DNA of 64,000 bases from Clavibacter michiganensis (GCA_002150995.1 MDHJ01000001.1:2108001-2172000), one strand, 5' to 3'; positions 1 to 10,572 are shown, numbered from the stretch's first letter. The notes: generated from the sequence alone by a model not told the origin. Made by a program: numbers and translations.

Positions 1-210
1 GGCCCGGTCGGGTCGGCGCGGGAACGGCAGCCGGGCGATGGTCAGCAGCTCGTAGCCGCGGGCCGGGACGAGCCGGGCCTCGAGGCCCTCGCGCGTGCCG
101 AGCACCAGGATCGTCGCGTCGGGCTCACGGGCGCGGAGCTCGTCGGCGACCGCCAGGAGCGGGTTCACGTGCCCGGCGGTACCGCCGCCGGCCAGCAGGT
201 AGACGGTCAC
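1..210 (-). CDS. murG: MurG, N-terminal part (runs off the window)
   Basis: UDP-N-acetylglucosamine:lipid II transferase, which adds GlcNAc to lipid I on the inner face of the membrane. Only the first 70 codons lie in the window; the rest continues beyond position 1. The protein begins [17 protein letters not shown]; the GGGTAGH glycine loop is the N-terminal signature of MurG and binds the lipid-linked acceptor. The GTG start at 208-210 overlaps the ftsW stop (GTGA), so the two are probably translationally coupled. Place and order (mraY-murD-ftsW-murG) are standard for the dcw cluster. No anomaly is visible in this fragment. Confidence 0.93.
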   Translation of the reverse strand, partial: MTVYLLAGGGTAGHVNPLLAVADELRAREPDATILVLGTREGLEARLVPARGYELLTIARLPFPRRPDRA

Positions 211-1495
211 GACCGCATCCCGATGACGGCGGGGACCACGTCGGGCGACTCCTCCGTCGTCGGCTTCCGCGCGAAGCCCAGCACGATGCCCATGGCCACG
301 AGCGTCGTCACGAGCGACGAGCCGCCCGAGGAGACGAACGGCAGGGGCACCCCGAGGACCGGCAGCAGGTTCAGCACCACCCCGATGTTCACGAAGGCCT
401 GCACGATGATCCACGTCATGACCGCGCCCGTCGCGACGCGCGCGAAGGTGTCGGTGTTGGCGCGGATGACGCGGATGAAGCCGATCGCGAGCACGACGAA
501 CAGCAGGATGACGACGATCGCGCCGATGAGCCCCAGCTCCTCGCCGATGATCGCGAAGATGTAGTCGTTGTCGGCCTCCGGCAGCCACATCCACTTGGCC
601 TTCGAGTTGCCGAGGCCGACGCCGAACACGCCGCCCGCCGCGAGGGCGTACAGGCCGTGCGTGGCCTGCCAGCATCCGCCGGCGTAGTCGCACTCGCCCG
701 TGAGGAACTCGGTCACGCGGCGGAGTCGGCTGTCGCTGACGACCGTCATGATCACCGCAAGCACGGAGCCGACGGCCAGCATGATCCCGAGCTTGCCGAC
801 GGGGACGCCCGCGAAGAACAGGGCGCCGAGGACGATGCTCGCCATGATGATGACGGTCCCGAGGTCCTGGCCGAGCGCGACCAGCCCGACGGCGCCGCCG
901 GCGATCGGCAGCACGGGGACGAGCACCTCGCGCCAGGTGCGGAGCGCGTTCCGCTTCCGCGCGAGGATGAAGCCGAGCCACAGCACGAGGCCCACCTTGA
1001 TGAGCTCGGCGGGCTGGAAGGTCATGCCGCCGACGCGGATCCAGCCGACGTTCTCGCCGACCTTCACGCCGAGCGGGCCGAAGACGAGCAGCTGCACGCC
1101 GCACGCCGCGATGAGGAGGATCCAGGCCCAGCGCTTCCAGAACATGGGCGGCACGAGCGAGACCACCAGCATCAGCGGGATGCCGATGAGCGCGAACATG
1201 CCCTGCTTGAGGAAGATGCCGAAGAAGCCGCCGCCGGCGACGAAGGAGTCGATGCTCGAGGACGACAGCACCATCACGAGGCCGAAGACGACCAGGAACA
1301 GCGTCGTGCCGAGCAGGAGGAAGTAGGAGCCGCTCTCGGCGTGGAAGGCACGGCCGAGGTGGATGCGAGCGGCGAGGCCGCGACGCTGCGTGCCCTCCTG
1401 CTCGCCCTGCCCGGCCGCCGGCGTGGTGCGCGGACCTCGTGGGCCCGGCGCGTCAGCCGTGCGCGGTGTCCGCGTCGTTCTCGGGGCAGTGTCAT
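207..1495 (-). CDS. ftsW: FtsW, SEDS peptidoglycan polymerase of the divisome
   Basis: Integral membrane glycosyltransferase that polymerises lipid II at the septum together with the class B PBP FtsI. About ten hydrophobic segments follow a short charged N-terminus, beginning near [10 protein letters not shown]. The conserved FtsW/RodA loop [19 protein letters not shown] and the FVSSGGSS motif near the C-terminus are both present. In the sequence as given the frame runs back into murD with no stop and no in-frame ATG or GTG between the two. An ATG at 1493-1495 lies one base out of frame. A single extra C between 1490 and 1491 would give [13 protein letters not shown] as the N-terminus and would end MurD at 1453. 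I therefore annotate two genes and treat the apparent fusion as a probable indel. Confidence 0.88.
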
Positions 1496-2993
1496 CCGCC
1501 GCACCTCCCAGGTGGTGGTCGACCGCGGCGCGGAATCGGCGCCCGCGGTCGGCGTAGTCGGTGAATTGGTCCATGGATGCCGCTGCCGGGGCCAGCAGGA
1601 CGGTGTCGCCCTCCCGGGCCACTCCCGCCGCGAGCCGCACCGCGGACCGCATGACCTCCTCAGTGTCGCTCTCGGCCACCTCGAGGACGGTCACGTCGGG
1701 CGCGTGTCGTCCGAATGCCGCGAGGACCTCCTCGCGCTCGACGCCGATGACGACGGCAGCCCGAAGACGACGCCCGTGCGCGCGGATGAGCTCGTCGAGT
1801 TCGACCCCCTTGAGGAGCCCGCCCACGATCCACACCACGGAGGGGAACGCCGCGAGCGACGCGGACGCCGCGTGCGGGTTGGTCGCCTTGGAGTCGTCCA
1901 CGAACGCGATCCCATCGCGCTCGCCGATCCGCTCGATGCGGTGGCTGTCCAGCTCGAAGCGCAGCAGCGCCTGCCGGACGACGCCGGGCTCGACGCCGAA
2001 GGAGCGCGCGAGGGCGGCGGCCGCGAGGATGTTCTGCACGATGTGCGGCGCGGCGAGCCCGACCGCGCGGAGCTCGTCGAGGGTCGTCAGCTCCAGCGCC
2101 GACGTGAAGCGCTCCTCGAGGAAGGCCCGGTCGCAGAGGATCCCGTCGACGATGCCGAGGTCGCTCGGACCGGGGGCGTCGAGGCCGAACCCGATGGCGC
2201 GGGCGCCGTCCTGCACGTCGGCGTCCCGGAGGGCGTCCTCCGTGGCGCGGTCGGCGCGGTTGTATACGCAGGCGACGCGGGTGTCGGCGAAGACGCGGCC
2301 CTTGGCGGCGGCGTAGGCGCTCCTCGACCCGTGCCACTCGAGGTGGTCGTCGGCGAGGTTCAGGAACGCGCTCGAGTAGGGCCGCACCTCGCGTATGTAG
2401 TGCAGCTGGTGGCTCGAGAGCTCGACGACGAGCACGTCGAACCCGTCCGGGTGCCGCACGACGTCGAGCACGGGCAGGCCGATGTTCCCGCACGGGACCG
2501 CGCGCACGCCGCCCTCCTGCAGCAGCGCGGCGGTGAGCTGCGTGGTGGTGGTCTTGCCGTTGGTGCCGGTGATGGTGATCCACTCGGCGGGGGTGCCCGT
2601 CTTGTCGCGCACGCGCCAGGCGAGCTCGATGTCGCCCCACAGCGGGATGCCGGCAGCGGACGCCCACGCCGGCAGCGGGTGCGTCGGAGCGTAGCCCGGC
2701 GACACGACGACGAGCTCCGGCGCGAACGCCACGAGCTCCGCCGGGACGGGCTCCTCCTCGGTCGGCCGCACGAGCCGCCCGCCGATCACGTCCAGCAGGG
2801 CGAGCCGCTCCGGGGACGCGTCGGCGGCGACGACGAGCACGTCGGCGCCGAGCTCGACGAGCGTGTCCGCTACCGAGAACCCGGTGCGGCCGAGCCCCAG
2901 GACGGCGACGCGGAGGCCGGTCCAGTCGTCGTGCCAGCTGTGCAGGGAGCCCGGTCGTGCGGGGGCCGTGCCGTCGTCGAGGGGGTCCGTCAT
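1453..2993 (-). CDS. murD: MurD, UDP-MurNAc-Ala:D-Glu ligase
   Basis: Cytoplasmic ATP-dependent ligase adding D-glutamate to UDP-MurNAc-L-alanine. It has an N-terminal Rossmann-like glycine loop (VLGLGRTGFS), the Mur ligase P-loop (ITGTNGKTTTT), the central-domain stretch NLADDHLEWHG, and a C-terminal domain with FVDDSKATNPHA and LLAPAAASMDQF, all typical of MurD. The ATG at 2991-2993 sits just after the mraY stop. As sequenced the frame does not stop and continues into ftsW; the end at 1453 is what a one-base correction near 1490 would give. Typical MurD length is about 450-500 residues, which fits. Confidence 0.9.
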
Positions 2994-2995
2994 CT

Positions 2996-4105
2996 CTACT
3001 GCGTGATCCATTCCAGGTAGAAGGTGCCGACGCCGGCCGCGACCAGCAGCCCGGCGATGATCCAGAAGCGCACGACGACCGTGACCTCGGCCCACCCCTT
3101 CAGCTCGAAGTGGTGGTGGAGCGGGCTCATCAGGAAGATGCGCTTGCCCTTGGTGAGCTTGAAGTAGATCCGCTGCAGGATCACCGACCCCGCGACGATC
3201 ACGAACAGGCCGCCGATGAAGACGAGCAGGAGCTCCGTGCGGCTGAGGATGGCGAGGGCCGCGAGGGCGCCGCCGAGGCCGAGGGACCCGGTGTCGCCCA
3301 TGAAGATCTGCGCGGGCGAGGTGTTCCACCAGAGGAAGCCGATGAGCGCGCCCACGATCGACGCCGCGATGATCGCGAGGTCGAGGGGGCTCGCGACCTC
3401 GTAGCAGCGGTACTCGTTCTGGTAGCTCGAGACGCTGTCGCAGGACTGGTTGAACTGCCAGAAGCCGATGATGACGTAGGAGCCGATGGAGAAGATGGAG
3501 GCGCCCGCGGCGAGGCCGTCGAGACCGTCCGCCACGTTCACGCCGTTCGACGTGCTGGCGACGATGAGGCAGATCCACACGATGAACAGGGCCGTGCCGA
3601 CGACCGCGCCGAGGGCCATGAAGTCGAGCGGCAGGTCGCGGAACAGGCTGATGGCCGTGGACGCCGGCGTGAGGCCCGACACCGGGTCGCGCAGCGTGAT
3701 GGCGAGCACCGCGAACACGGCGGCCACCAGCACCTGGCCGGCGATCTTCTGCCAGCCGCCGAGGCCGAGGGACTGCTGCTTGCGCGTCTTGAGGTAGTCG
3801 TCGAGGAACCCGACGAAGCCGAGGCCCACCATCATGAACACGACGAGGAGGCCGGAGGGCGTCACCGGGTCGAACCGGATCCCGTCCCAGGTGAGCAGGT
3901 GCCCCACGAAGTAGCCGAGCACGCTCGCCAGGATGATGACGATGCCGCCCATGGTGGCGGTGCCGCGCTTGGTGTGGTGGGTCTGCGGCCCGTCGTCGCG
4001 GATGAACTGCCCCCACTGCAGCCGGTGGAACAGCTTGATGAACAGCGGCGTGAGGAAGAGCGTGAAGGCGAGCGAGAACGCGCCCGCGAAGAGGAGGGCT
4101 ACCAC
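2996..4105 (-). CDS. mraY: MraY, phospho-MurNAc-pentapeptide transferase
   Basis: Transfers phospho-MurNAc-pentapeptide to undecaprenyl phosphate to form lipid I at the membrane. 369 residues with about ten membrane segments. It carries the family motifs [23 protein letters not shown] (the DDxxK-type catalytic aspartates), [23 protein letters not shown] and [12 protein letters not shown]. The GTG start at 4103-4105 overlaps the murF stop (4099-4101), which fixes the start and implies translational coupling. The central part has an extra loop with a Cys and several Tyr residues (around [19 protein letters not shown]), as seen in other actinobacterial MraY proteins. Confidence 0.96.
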   Translation of the reverse strand: MVALLFAGAFSLAFTLFLTPLFIKLFHRLQWGQFIRDDGPQTHHTKRGTATMGGIVIILASVLGYFVGHLLTWDGIRFDPVTPSGLLVVFMMVGLGFVGFLDDYLKTRKQQSLGLGGWQKIAGQVLVAAVFAVLAITLRDPVSGLTPASTAISLFRDLPLDFMALGAVVGTALFIVWICLIVASTSNGVNVADGLDGLAAGASIFSIGSYVIIGFWQFNQSCDSVSSYQNEYRCYEVASPLDLAIIAASIVGALIGFLWWNTSPAQIFMGDTGSLGLGGALAALAILSRTELLLVFIGGLFVIVAGSVILQRIYFKLTKGKRIFLMSPLHHHFELKGWAEVTVVVRFWIIAGLLVAAGVGTFYLEWITQ

Positions 4106-5508
4106 GAGTACCGCTCCCCCAGCTCGTCGCCGAGGAACCGGAGGCCGGCGGAGTTCGACGACTTGACGAGCACCAGGTCGCCGTCGCGGAGGATGCGGTC
4201 GAGCACCTGGCGCGCCTCGGCGGCGTCCTCGGCGAAGATCGACTCGCCGTCCCAAGAGCCCTGCGCGATGGCCTCGAGGTGCAGGCGGCGCGCGGCACGG
4301 CCGACGACCACGAGCTGGCCGATGTTGAGGCGGACCGCGAGGAGCCCCACGCGGTCGTGCTCCTCCTCGGCGAACTCGCCGAGCTCGCTCATCTCGCCGA
4401 GGACGGCGACCGTGCGCTGGTCCGGTCCCTTGATCTGCGCGAGGGTGCGCAGCGCCGCCGCCATGGAGTCGGGGCTCGCGTTGTAGGCGTCGTTGATGAC
4501 GGTGACGCCGTTGCCGCCGAGCACCTCCATCCGCCAGCGCTCGGCGCGCTGCACGGTCTGCAGCGCCGACACGATGGCGTCGCCGTCGACGCCGAGCGCC
4601 CACGCGCCAGCGGCTGCGGCCAGGGCGTTGGTGACGTGGTGCTCGCCGAGCACGCGGAACGACACGGGACGCGCGGACCCGTCGGGCAGGTGGAGGGTGA
4701 ACGTGGTGCCCGCGGCGGAGGCGACGACGTCGCTCGCCCGCACGGCGGCGCGCGCGTCCCGGCCGAACCAGAGGACGGGCGCCGCGGTCTTGTCGCTCAT
4801 GGACGACACGCGCGGGTCGTCGGCGTTGAGCACGGCCGTGTCCTCGGGTAGCAGGTCCTGGACCATCTCGGTCTTGGTCGCGAGCGTCCGCTCGATGCCG
4901 CCGAAGCCGCCCGCGTGCGCGAGGCCCACCGTGAGCACGATGCCCACGTCGGGCTTGGCCATGCGGATGAGGCGCGTGATCTCGCCGAGCCCGCTCGCGC
5001 CCATCTCCGCGACGAGGAAACGCGTCGAGCGGGTGACCTTGAGCATCGTGAGGGGCGCACCGACCTCGTTGTTGAACGACGCGACGGGCGACACGGTCTC
5101 GCCCTGCGTCGAGAGGATGGCGTGCAGGAGGTTCTTCGTCGTGGTCTTCCCGTTGGATCCGGTGACCGCGACCATGCGCAGGTCGCCGACGGCGCGCACG
5201 CGGGCCACGACCTCGTGGGCGAGGGATCCGAGCGCGTCGACGACGTCCGGCACGAGCACCTGCGGCACCGGCAGGTCGAGCTCGCGCTGCACGAGGAGGA
5301 GCGCCGCACCGGCCTCGACGGCGGCGGGCGCGAAGAGGTGGCCGTCGGTCTCCTCGCCGGGCTTGGCGACGAAGACCCCGCCGGGCTCGATGAGGCGGCT
5401 GTCGGTGTCGACGACGCCGTCCACGACGGTCTGCGGCGTGGCGTCGCCGCGCAGGAGGAGACGGCCGTCGACCGCCTCGGCGATCTCGGCGAGGGTGAGG
5501 GCGATCAT
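4099..5508 (-). CDS. murF: MurF, UDP-MurNAc-tripeptide:D-Ala-D-Ala ligase
   Basis: Adds D-Ala-D-Ala to the UDP-MurNAc-tripeptide, the last cytoplasmic precursor step. 469 residues. The N-terminal MurF domain ([17 protein letters not shown]) is followed by the P-loop [16 protein letters not shown], the [12 protein letters not shown] region, and the C-terminal domain with [11 protein letters not shown] and [10 protein letters not shown]. The ATG at 5506-5508 was chosen because homology begins there; a longer in-frame start exists upstream but would overlap murE. It overlaps mraY at its 3' end. Confidence 0.96.
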   Translation of the reverse strand: MIALTLAEIAEAVDGRLLLRGDATPQTVVDGVVDTDSRLIEPGGVFVAKPGEETDGHLFAPAAVEAGAALLLVQRELDLPVPQVLVPDVVDALGSLAHEVVARVRAVGDLRMVAVTGSNGKTTTKNLLHAILSTQGETVSPVASFNNEVGAPLTMLKVTRSTRFLVAEMGASGLGEITRLIRMAKPDVGIVLTVGLAHAGGFGGIERTLATKTEMVQDLLPEDTAVLNADDPRVSSMSDKTAAPVLWFGRDARAAVRASDVVASAAGTTFTLHLPDGSARPVSFRVLGEHHVTNALAAAAGAWALGVDGDAIVSALQTVQRAERWRMEVLGGNGVTVINDAYNASPDSMAAALRTLAQIKGPDQRTVAVLGEMSELGEFAEEEHDRVGLLAVRLNIGQLVVVGRAARRLHLEAIAQGSWDGESIFAEDAAEARQVLDRILRDGDLVLVKSSNSAGLRFLGDELGERYSW

Positions 5509-5509
5509 G

Positions 5510-7063
5510 TCAGCTCCAGCCTGCGTCGCGGAGGGCCGCGCGCGCGTCGTCACGGGCGGAGAACGGGATCTTGCGCCCGGCCACCTCGTGGTAGTCCTCG
5601 TGCCCGGGTCCGGCGACGAGGATGGTGTCCCCCTCCCCGACCAGCGAGACCGCCGTGCGGATCGCGGTCGCCGGGTCGGGCACCTCGTGGATCTCGCGGT
5701 CGGGCACCGCGGCCCGCGCGCCCGCGATGAGCGAGGCGCGGATGGACGCGGGGTCCTCGTAGCGCGGGTGGTAGTCGGTGATGACCACGACGTCCGCCCG
5801 CCGGGCGGCGATGGCGCCCATCTCGGCCCGCTTGGTCGTGTCCCGGTCGCCGTCGGCGCCGAACACCATCACCAGCTTCCCGGGCGTGAACGGGCGCAGC
5901 GCCTGGAGGGTCTGCTCGAACGCGTCGGGCGTGTGGCCGTAGTCGACGAAGAAGAGGGGACCCGTGCCGCCCGAGACGCGCTCGGCGCGGCCGGGGATGT
6001 AGGCCTGGATCCCGCCGTCGCGGTCGAGCACGTGCGCCACGGCGTCGAGGTCGTAGCCGGACTCGACGAGCATGACGATGGCGAGGCCGGCGTTCGCGGC
6101 CATGAACCACCCGGGCACCGGCACGCGCGACACGAGCACGCGGTTGTCGGGGCCCTCGAGGCGGAAGCCGGTGGAGTCCGCCGTCTGCTCGAGGACCGTG
6201 ACGGTCCAGTCGGCGTCCACGCCCGGCTTGGAGGAGATCGTCGTCATGGGGATGCGCGAGCCGTCGACGATGCGCTGGCCCCACTCGGTGTCGAGGGAGA
6301 CGACGCCGCGGCGGGCGCGGTCGGGGTCGAAGAACGCGGCCTTGGCCTCGAAGTACTCCTCGAAGTCCGCGTAGTCGTCGAGGTGGTCGTGGCTGAGGTT
6401 GATGAAGGCGGCGACGTCGAACACGAGGCCGTCCACGCGATGGCGCGACAGGGCCTGGGCGGAGACCTCGATGGTGACGGCACGGACCTCGGCCTCGCGC
6501 ATGCGGGCGAGGAGCGCGTGCAGCTCGCTGGCCTCCGGGGTGGTGAGGCGGCTGGTGATGCTCTCGTCGCCGATGCGCCGCTCGGCCGTCGAGGTGAGGC
6601 CGGTGACGACGCCGAGCTGGCGGAGCAGGCCGTCGAGCAGGTACACGACGCTCGTCTTGCCGTTGGTGCCCGTGACGCCGTAGAGCGTGGCGGGGTTCTC
6701 GGTCGAGCGGTGGACCCACGCGGCGATGTCGCCGAGTGCGGCCCGCGGGTCGGGCGTCAGGATCACGGGGAGGCCGGACGCCTGCGCGTCGGCGAGGCCC
6801 GCGGGATCCGTGAGAACCGCGACCGCCCCGCTCTCGGCCGCGGACGACGCGAAGCGGGCGCCGTGGGCGCGGGCGCCCTGCAGTCCCACGTAGAGGTCGC
6901 CCGGCTGCACGTCGCCGGAGGAGAGGGTGACGCCGGTGACCTCCACCTCGTCCACGTCGCCGACGACGTCGAGCGCGAAGTCGCGCACCAGGCCGGACAG
7001 CGACCGTGCGACGGGGTGCTCGGGGCGGAGGGCGGGAGTGGCAGGGGAGGTCATCGCCCTCAT
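5510..7063 (-). CDS. murE: MurE, UDP-MurNAc-dipeptide:diamino acid ligase
   Basis: Adds the third-position diamino acid of the stem peptide. 517 residues with the P-loop VTGTNGKTSVVYLL, the UDP-MurNAc-site region LTTPEASELH, the NLSHDHLDDYADF stretch and a C-terminal ligase domain. The specificity motif, DNPR in meso-DAP enzymes, here reads YHPR within TDYHPRYEDP (about 5757-5787). Clavibacter is known for 2,4-diaminobutyrate in its group-B peptidoglycan, so the change may reflect that substrate; this is inference. Two ATGs, at 7061-7063 and 7052-7054, are both possible starts and neither has a strong ribosome site. The gene lies 3 bases from ftsI and one from murF. Confidence 0.93.
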   Translation of the reverse strand: MRAMTSPATPALRPEHPVARSLSGLVRDFALDVVGDVDEVEVTGVTLSSGDVQPGDLYVGLQGARAHGARFASSAAESGAVAVLTDPAGLADAQASGLPVILTPDPRAALGDIAAWVHRSTENPATLYGVTGTNGKTSVVYLLDGLLRQLGVVTGLTSTAERRIGDESITSRLTTPEASELHALLARMREAEVRAVTIEVSAQALSRHRVDGLVFDVAAFINLSHDHLDDYADFEEYFEAKAAFFDPDRARRGVVSLDTEWGQRIVDGSRIPMTTISSKPGVDADWTVTVLEQTADSTGFRLEGPDNRVLVSRVPVPGWFMAANAGLAIVMLVESGYDLDAVAHVLDRDGGIQAYIPGRAERVSGGTGPLFFVDYGHTPDAFEQTLQALRPFTPGKLVMVFGADGDRDTTKRAEMGAIAARRADVVVITDYHPRYEDPASIRASLIAGARAAVPDREIHEVPDPATAIRTAVSLVGEGDTILVAGPGHEDYHEVAGRKIPFSARDDARAALRDAGWS

Positions 7064-7066
7064 CTC

Positions 7067-8848
7067 TCAGTAGGTCGTCGGGAGGTTCGGGGACGGCACG
7101 CTGGAGGGCGGGACCCGGTAGGTCTTCAGGACCTGGGACATGATCTTCTGGAAGACCGGCGCCGCGGCCGCCGAGGACTTCATGGTATCCGGATTGGCCA
7201 GGCTGATCGACACGACGTACTGGGGGTCCTCCGCCGGCGCGAGCCCCGCGATCGACACCAGGTAGTTCTTGCCGTACTTGCCGTCGGCCTCCGCGACCTG
7301 CGCCGTGCCGGACTTCGCGGCCACCCGGTAGCCGGGGATCGTGAGGTCCTTCGCCAGGTGCCCGTCGGTGACCACGGTCTCCAGCATGTTGACGGTCGAG
7401 TCGGCCGCCTGGGGCGAGATGACCTGCGTGCCCTCGGTGGAGGGCTGGTCGGTCACGGTGCCGTCGGCCTGCTTGCAGCCCGAGACGAGCGACAGCGGCA
7501 GCTTCACGCCGTGGTTGCCGATGGTCTGGTAGATGCTCGCGACCTGGAGCGCCGTGGTCGTGAGGCCCTGGCCGAACATCGTCGCGTAGTTGGTCTGCGG
7601 GTCCCACTCCTGCCAGGGGCGCACGAGGCCGCTGCTCTCGCCCGGGAAGTCGATCGCCGTCTTCTCGCCGACGCCGAAGGCCCGGAGGTAGTCGTACCGG
7701 TCGGACGCCGAGAGGCGCTCGCCGAGCGCCGAGATGCCCGTGTTGGAGGAGTCCATGAGGACGCCCGCGAGCGTGAAGCGGAGGTCGGGGTGCACGTAGC
7801 TGTCGCTCAGCCGCACGTCCGGCCGGGTGAACGTGTAGGGCGCGACGACGCGGGTCGAGGGATCCGCCTTGCCCGAGTCGAGCAGGGCCGCGGCGGTGAC
7901 CGCCTTCAGCGTGGATCCCGGCTCGAAGGGCGACCCGAACGCGCGGCTCCCCCGGTCCTCGGGCTTCGTGGCGGAGACGTCGTTGGGGTCGACCGACGGG
8001 TACTCGGCGACCGCGAGGACCTTGCCCGTCTTCACCTCGACGATGGTGGCGTGGCCGTAGTCCGCGCCGACCTTCACGGCCTGCTCGGCGACCGCGGTCT
8101 GCGCGAAGTACTCGAGGTCGGTGTCGATGTTGGTCATCACGTCGCTGCCGTCGACGGCGGGCTTCTGCGTGACGGTGCTGCCGGCGATGGCCACGCCGTC
8201 GGCGCCGCGCTCGTAGGTCTGCGCCCCGTCCTCGGCCGCGAGGCAGGAGTCGTACTCCTGCTCGAGGCCCGCCTTGATGCTGCCGTCGCCCGCGATGTAG
8301 CCGAGGATGCTGCCGGCGATCTGGCCGTTCGGGTAGGTGCGGCTCGAGACCGCCTGGAAGTAGATCCACGGGATCTCGAGGTCGCGGATCGCGAGGTACG
8401 CGTCGACGTCGACGCCCTTGGTCACGTAGGCGAACAGCGAGTCCGGGTCCTTCGCGAGCGTGCCCGTGATGATCGAGTGGATCTCCTCCGGCTTCTGGCC
8501 CGTGATCGCGCCGAGCTGGGCCTCGGCGTCGGCGAGGGACACCTCCTGCTTGGTCCGCTCGCCGTCGTCGCCGGTGATCGTGCGGGTGAAGTCCCCCGCC
8601 TTCGACGGGTCCATCGTGACGTCGTAGCGGAGGACGCTGTCGGCGAGCACCTTGCCCTCGGCGTCGTAGATGCTGCCGCGCACGCCGGGGAGCACCTGCG
8701 ATATCGCCCGCTTGCCGAGCGACTCCTCGTTGAGCTCCGTCGCCTGCACCACCTGGATGTCGATGAGCTTGACGACGAACACCCCGATGACGGCGAGGAT
8801 CGCGATGAGGGAGAAGGCGATGCGCCGTCGGTTCGAGATCGTGGTCAC
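7067..8848 (-). CDS. ftsI: FtsI/PBP3, septal class B transpeptidase
   Basis: Cross-links septal peptidoglycan as partner of FtsW. 593 residues: a short basic cytoplasmic tail, one membrane anchor (about residues 11-28), a PBP dimerisation domain, then the penicillin-binding domain. The three catalytic motifs are visible: SxxK as STLK (near residue 312, after EPGS), SxN as SSN in DSSNTGIS, and KTG as KSGT in AAKSGTAQV (near residue 510). The length is normal for actinobacterial FtsI. The ATG has an upstream run of about 90 bases separating it from ftsL. Confidence 0.95.
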   Translation of the reverse strand: MTTISNRRRIAFSLIAILAVIGVFVVKLIDIQVVQATELNEESLGKRAISQVLPGVRGSIYDAEGKVLADSVLRYDVTMDPSKAGDFTRTITGDDGERTKQEVSLADAEAQLGAITGQKPEEIHSIITGTLAKDPDSLFAYVTKGVDVDAYLAIRDLEIPWIYFQAVSSRTYPNGQIAGSILGYIAGDGSIKAGLEQEYDSCLAAEDGAQTYERGADGVAIAGSTVTQKPAVDGSDVMTNIDTDLEYFAQTAVAEQAVKVGADYGHATIVEVKTGKVLAVAEYPSVDPNDVSATKPEDRGSRAFGSPFEPGSTLKAVTAAALLDSGKADPSTRVVAPYTFTRPDVRLSDSYVHPDLRFTLAGVLMDSSNTGISALGERLSASDRYDYLRAFGVGEKTAIDFPGESSGLVRPWQEWDPQTNYATMFGQGLTTTALQVASIYQTIGNHGVKLPLSLVSGCKQADGTVTDQPSTEGTQVISPQAADSTVNMLETVVTDGHLAKDLTIPGYRVAAKSGTAQVAEADGKYGKNYLVSIAGLAPAEDPQYVVSISLANPDTMKSSAAAAPVFQKIMSQVLKTYRVPPSSVPSPNLPTTY

Positions 8849-8918
8849 TCGGGATTCCTCTCGGTGCCTGCGGTGCGGTGCGGTGCTCCGTCGGAGCGGT
8901 GTCGTGCGGATGATGTCG

Positions 8919-8933
8919 GCCCCGCGGCGGGGC
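8919..8933 (-). other. Short GC hairpin between ftsL and ftsI
   Basis: A perfect 6-bp stem (GCCCCG / CGGGGC) with a 3-base loop lies immediately after the ftsL stop and upstream of ftsI. There is no T-run, and a full terminator inside this essential operon is unlikely. It may tune read-through or mRNA stability. The remainder of the 91-base gap shows no other structure I would defend. Confidence 0.3.
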
Positions 8934-8939
8934 GCGCGG

Positions 8940-9620
8940 TCAGCGGGTCTGCGGGGTGGGGATCGCCGTGGCGGACGCGGACGCGGACCCGGAGGCCGTG
9001 CCGCCGACGGCGGGCGCGCCCGGGGTGCCGGACGTGACGCCGCCGGCGGCCTCCGCCGACCCGGGGATCGCGGAACCGGGGTCGACGGCCGCCTGGCCGT
9101 CCTGGGACGTCGCGGCCTCGACCGCCGCCTGCTGCTCCGCCGGGTCGGCCGCGATGGTGAGCGGGACGCCCGTGAGGAGCGAGTTGCCGATGAGGGTGTC
9201 GGCGGTGAGCGGCGTGGTCGCGCCGTCCTCCGCCTGCGGGGTCCCCTGGACGGTGCCGTCGAGGGACAGGAACGAGGGCGAGGCGCTGGCGACCATGCCC
9301 AGCGCCTGCGCGTTGCGGGCCAGGTTCTGCGGCGAGGACAGGCGGTCGACGTCCTCGGTCAGCGCCTGGCGGGTCCGGTCCAGCTCCTTCTGCTGCTGCT
9401 GGAGCGACTGGATCGCGTACGCGCCGTCCGAGAGGCCGATGGAGAGCAGGAGCTGCGCGAGGAGGACGGCGAAGAGTCCGCCGACGACGATGAGCGCGTA
9501 CACCGTGCGCGGCCGGGCGCGGCGCTGGCCGCGGGTGGCGACGACCTCGATGTGGCGCGTGGCGGGCTCGGCGGACGGCCGGATCCGGGGACGCGCGGTC
9601 GCGCGTGCTGCGTCGGTCAT
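8940..9620 (-). CDS. ftsL: FtsL-like septum protein
   Basis: Small bitopic divisome protein expected to bridge FtsQ/FtsB-type partners and activate FtsWI. 226 residues: a basic cytoplasmic N-terminus of about 45 residues, one membrane segment ([20 protein letters not shown]), then a leucine-zipper-like coil with many Gln/Leu residues ([19 protein letters not shown]) and a [12 protein letters not shown] motif. The last 90 residues form an Ala/Gly/Ser/Thr/Pro-rich tail outside the membrane, longer than in E. coli FtsL. The ATG at 9618-9620 overlaps the rsmH stop (ATGA), with AGGAGG upstream. The assignment rests on position and topology; sequence conservation in this family is low. Confidence 0.82.
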   Translation of the reverse strand: MTDAARATARPRIRPSAEPATRHIEVVATRGQRRARPRTVYALIVVGGLFAVLLAQLLLSIGLSDGAYAIQSLQQQQKELDRTRQALTEDVDRLSSPQNLARNAQALGMVASASPSFLSLDGTVQGTPQAEDGATTPLTADTLIGNSLLTGVPLTIAADPAEQQAAVEAATSQDGQAAVDPGSAIPGSAEAAGGVTSGTPGAPAVGGTASGSASASATAIPTPQTR

Positions 9621-10572
9621 GCGTGTCGCCTCCTGGCTCGTTCTGCGGCGCGCAGCCGGACGGATGCGGCGCGGGGGTTGCGGGTGATCTCGTCCTGGTC
9701 CGCGAGCTCGGCGCCGCGGACGAGGAGCTTGAGCTCGGGACGGTGCTCGGGGAGCTCCACGGGGAGGCCGACGGGCGCGGTGCTCGTGGACCGGGCGCGC
9801 AGCTCGCGCTTGACGATCCGGTCCTCGAGCGACTGGTACGACTCGACGACCACGCGGCCGCCGATCGCGAGCCGGTCGATGGCGGCGGGCATCGCCCGGG
9901 CCAGCACGCTCAGCTCCTGGTTGACCTCGATGCGCAGGGCCTGGAACACGCGCTTCGCGGGTGCCCGGCACGCTGCACGGCGGCGGGGGTGGCCTGCTGG
10001 ATGATGTCCACGAGCCGCGCGGACGTCGTGATCGGCTCCACCTCCCTGGCCTGGACGATGCGGCTGGCGTAGCGGGGGGCGAGCTTCTCCTCGCCGTAGT
10101 CGTAGAAGATGCGGCGCAGCTCCAGCTCGTCGTACTCGGCGACCACCTGGGCCGCGGTGAGGCCGGCGGTGCCGTCCATGCGCATGTCCAACGGGGCGTC
10201 CTGCGAGTAGGAGAAGCCGCGCTCGACCCGGTCGAGCTGGAGCGACGAGACGCCCAGGTCGAAGAACACGCCCTGCACCTCGTCGATGCCGAGCCCGTCG
10301 AGCGCCCGGCCGATGCCGTCGTAGACGGTGTGCACGAGGTGCACGCGGTCGCCGAAGCGGGCGAGCCGCTCCCCCGCGATGGCGAGGGCGTCGGGGTCGC
10401 GGTCGAGCCCCACCAGCCGCAGCCCGGGCAGCGCGTCGAGGAACGCCTCCGAGTGGCCCGCCATCCCGAGCGTGGCGTCGACCAGCACGGCGCCCTCGCC
10501 CTGGAGGGCGGGGGCGAGGAGCTCGAGGCAGCGCTCGAGGAGGACGGGGGTGTGGATGTCGTCGAGTGCCAT
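9617..10572 (-). pseudogene. rsmH: RsmH, 16S rRNA m4C1402 methyltransferase, split by a frameshift
   Basis: SAM-dependent N4-methyltransferase of 16S rRNA C1402, the usual second gene of the cluster. The first 200 codons read [15 protein letters not shown], the SAM-binding [16 protein letters not shown] and [12 protein letters not shown]. They end in a wrong frame after VQRAGHP. The rest ([19 protein letters not shown], then [17 protein letters not shown]) is intact in the next frame and runs to 9617. One missing C at about 9961 explains the break. Both halves are well conserved, so this is probably a sequence error rather than a dead gene. The stop overlaps the ftsL start. Confidence 0.9.

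Noticed and set aside
657..3020. Long plus-strand open frame opposite ftsW/murD
   Set aside because: Arg/Glu/His-rich shadow of the minus-strand genes in very GC-rich DNA; no motif and no ribosome site.
4493..9037. 1,514-codon plus-strand open frame across murF, murE and ftsI
   Set aside because: Composition is that of an antisense shadow; the minus-strand genes are certain.
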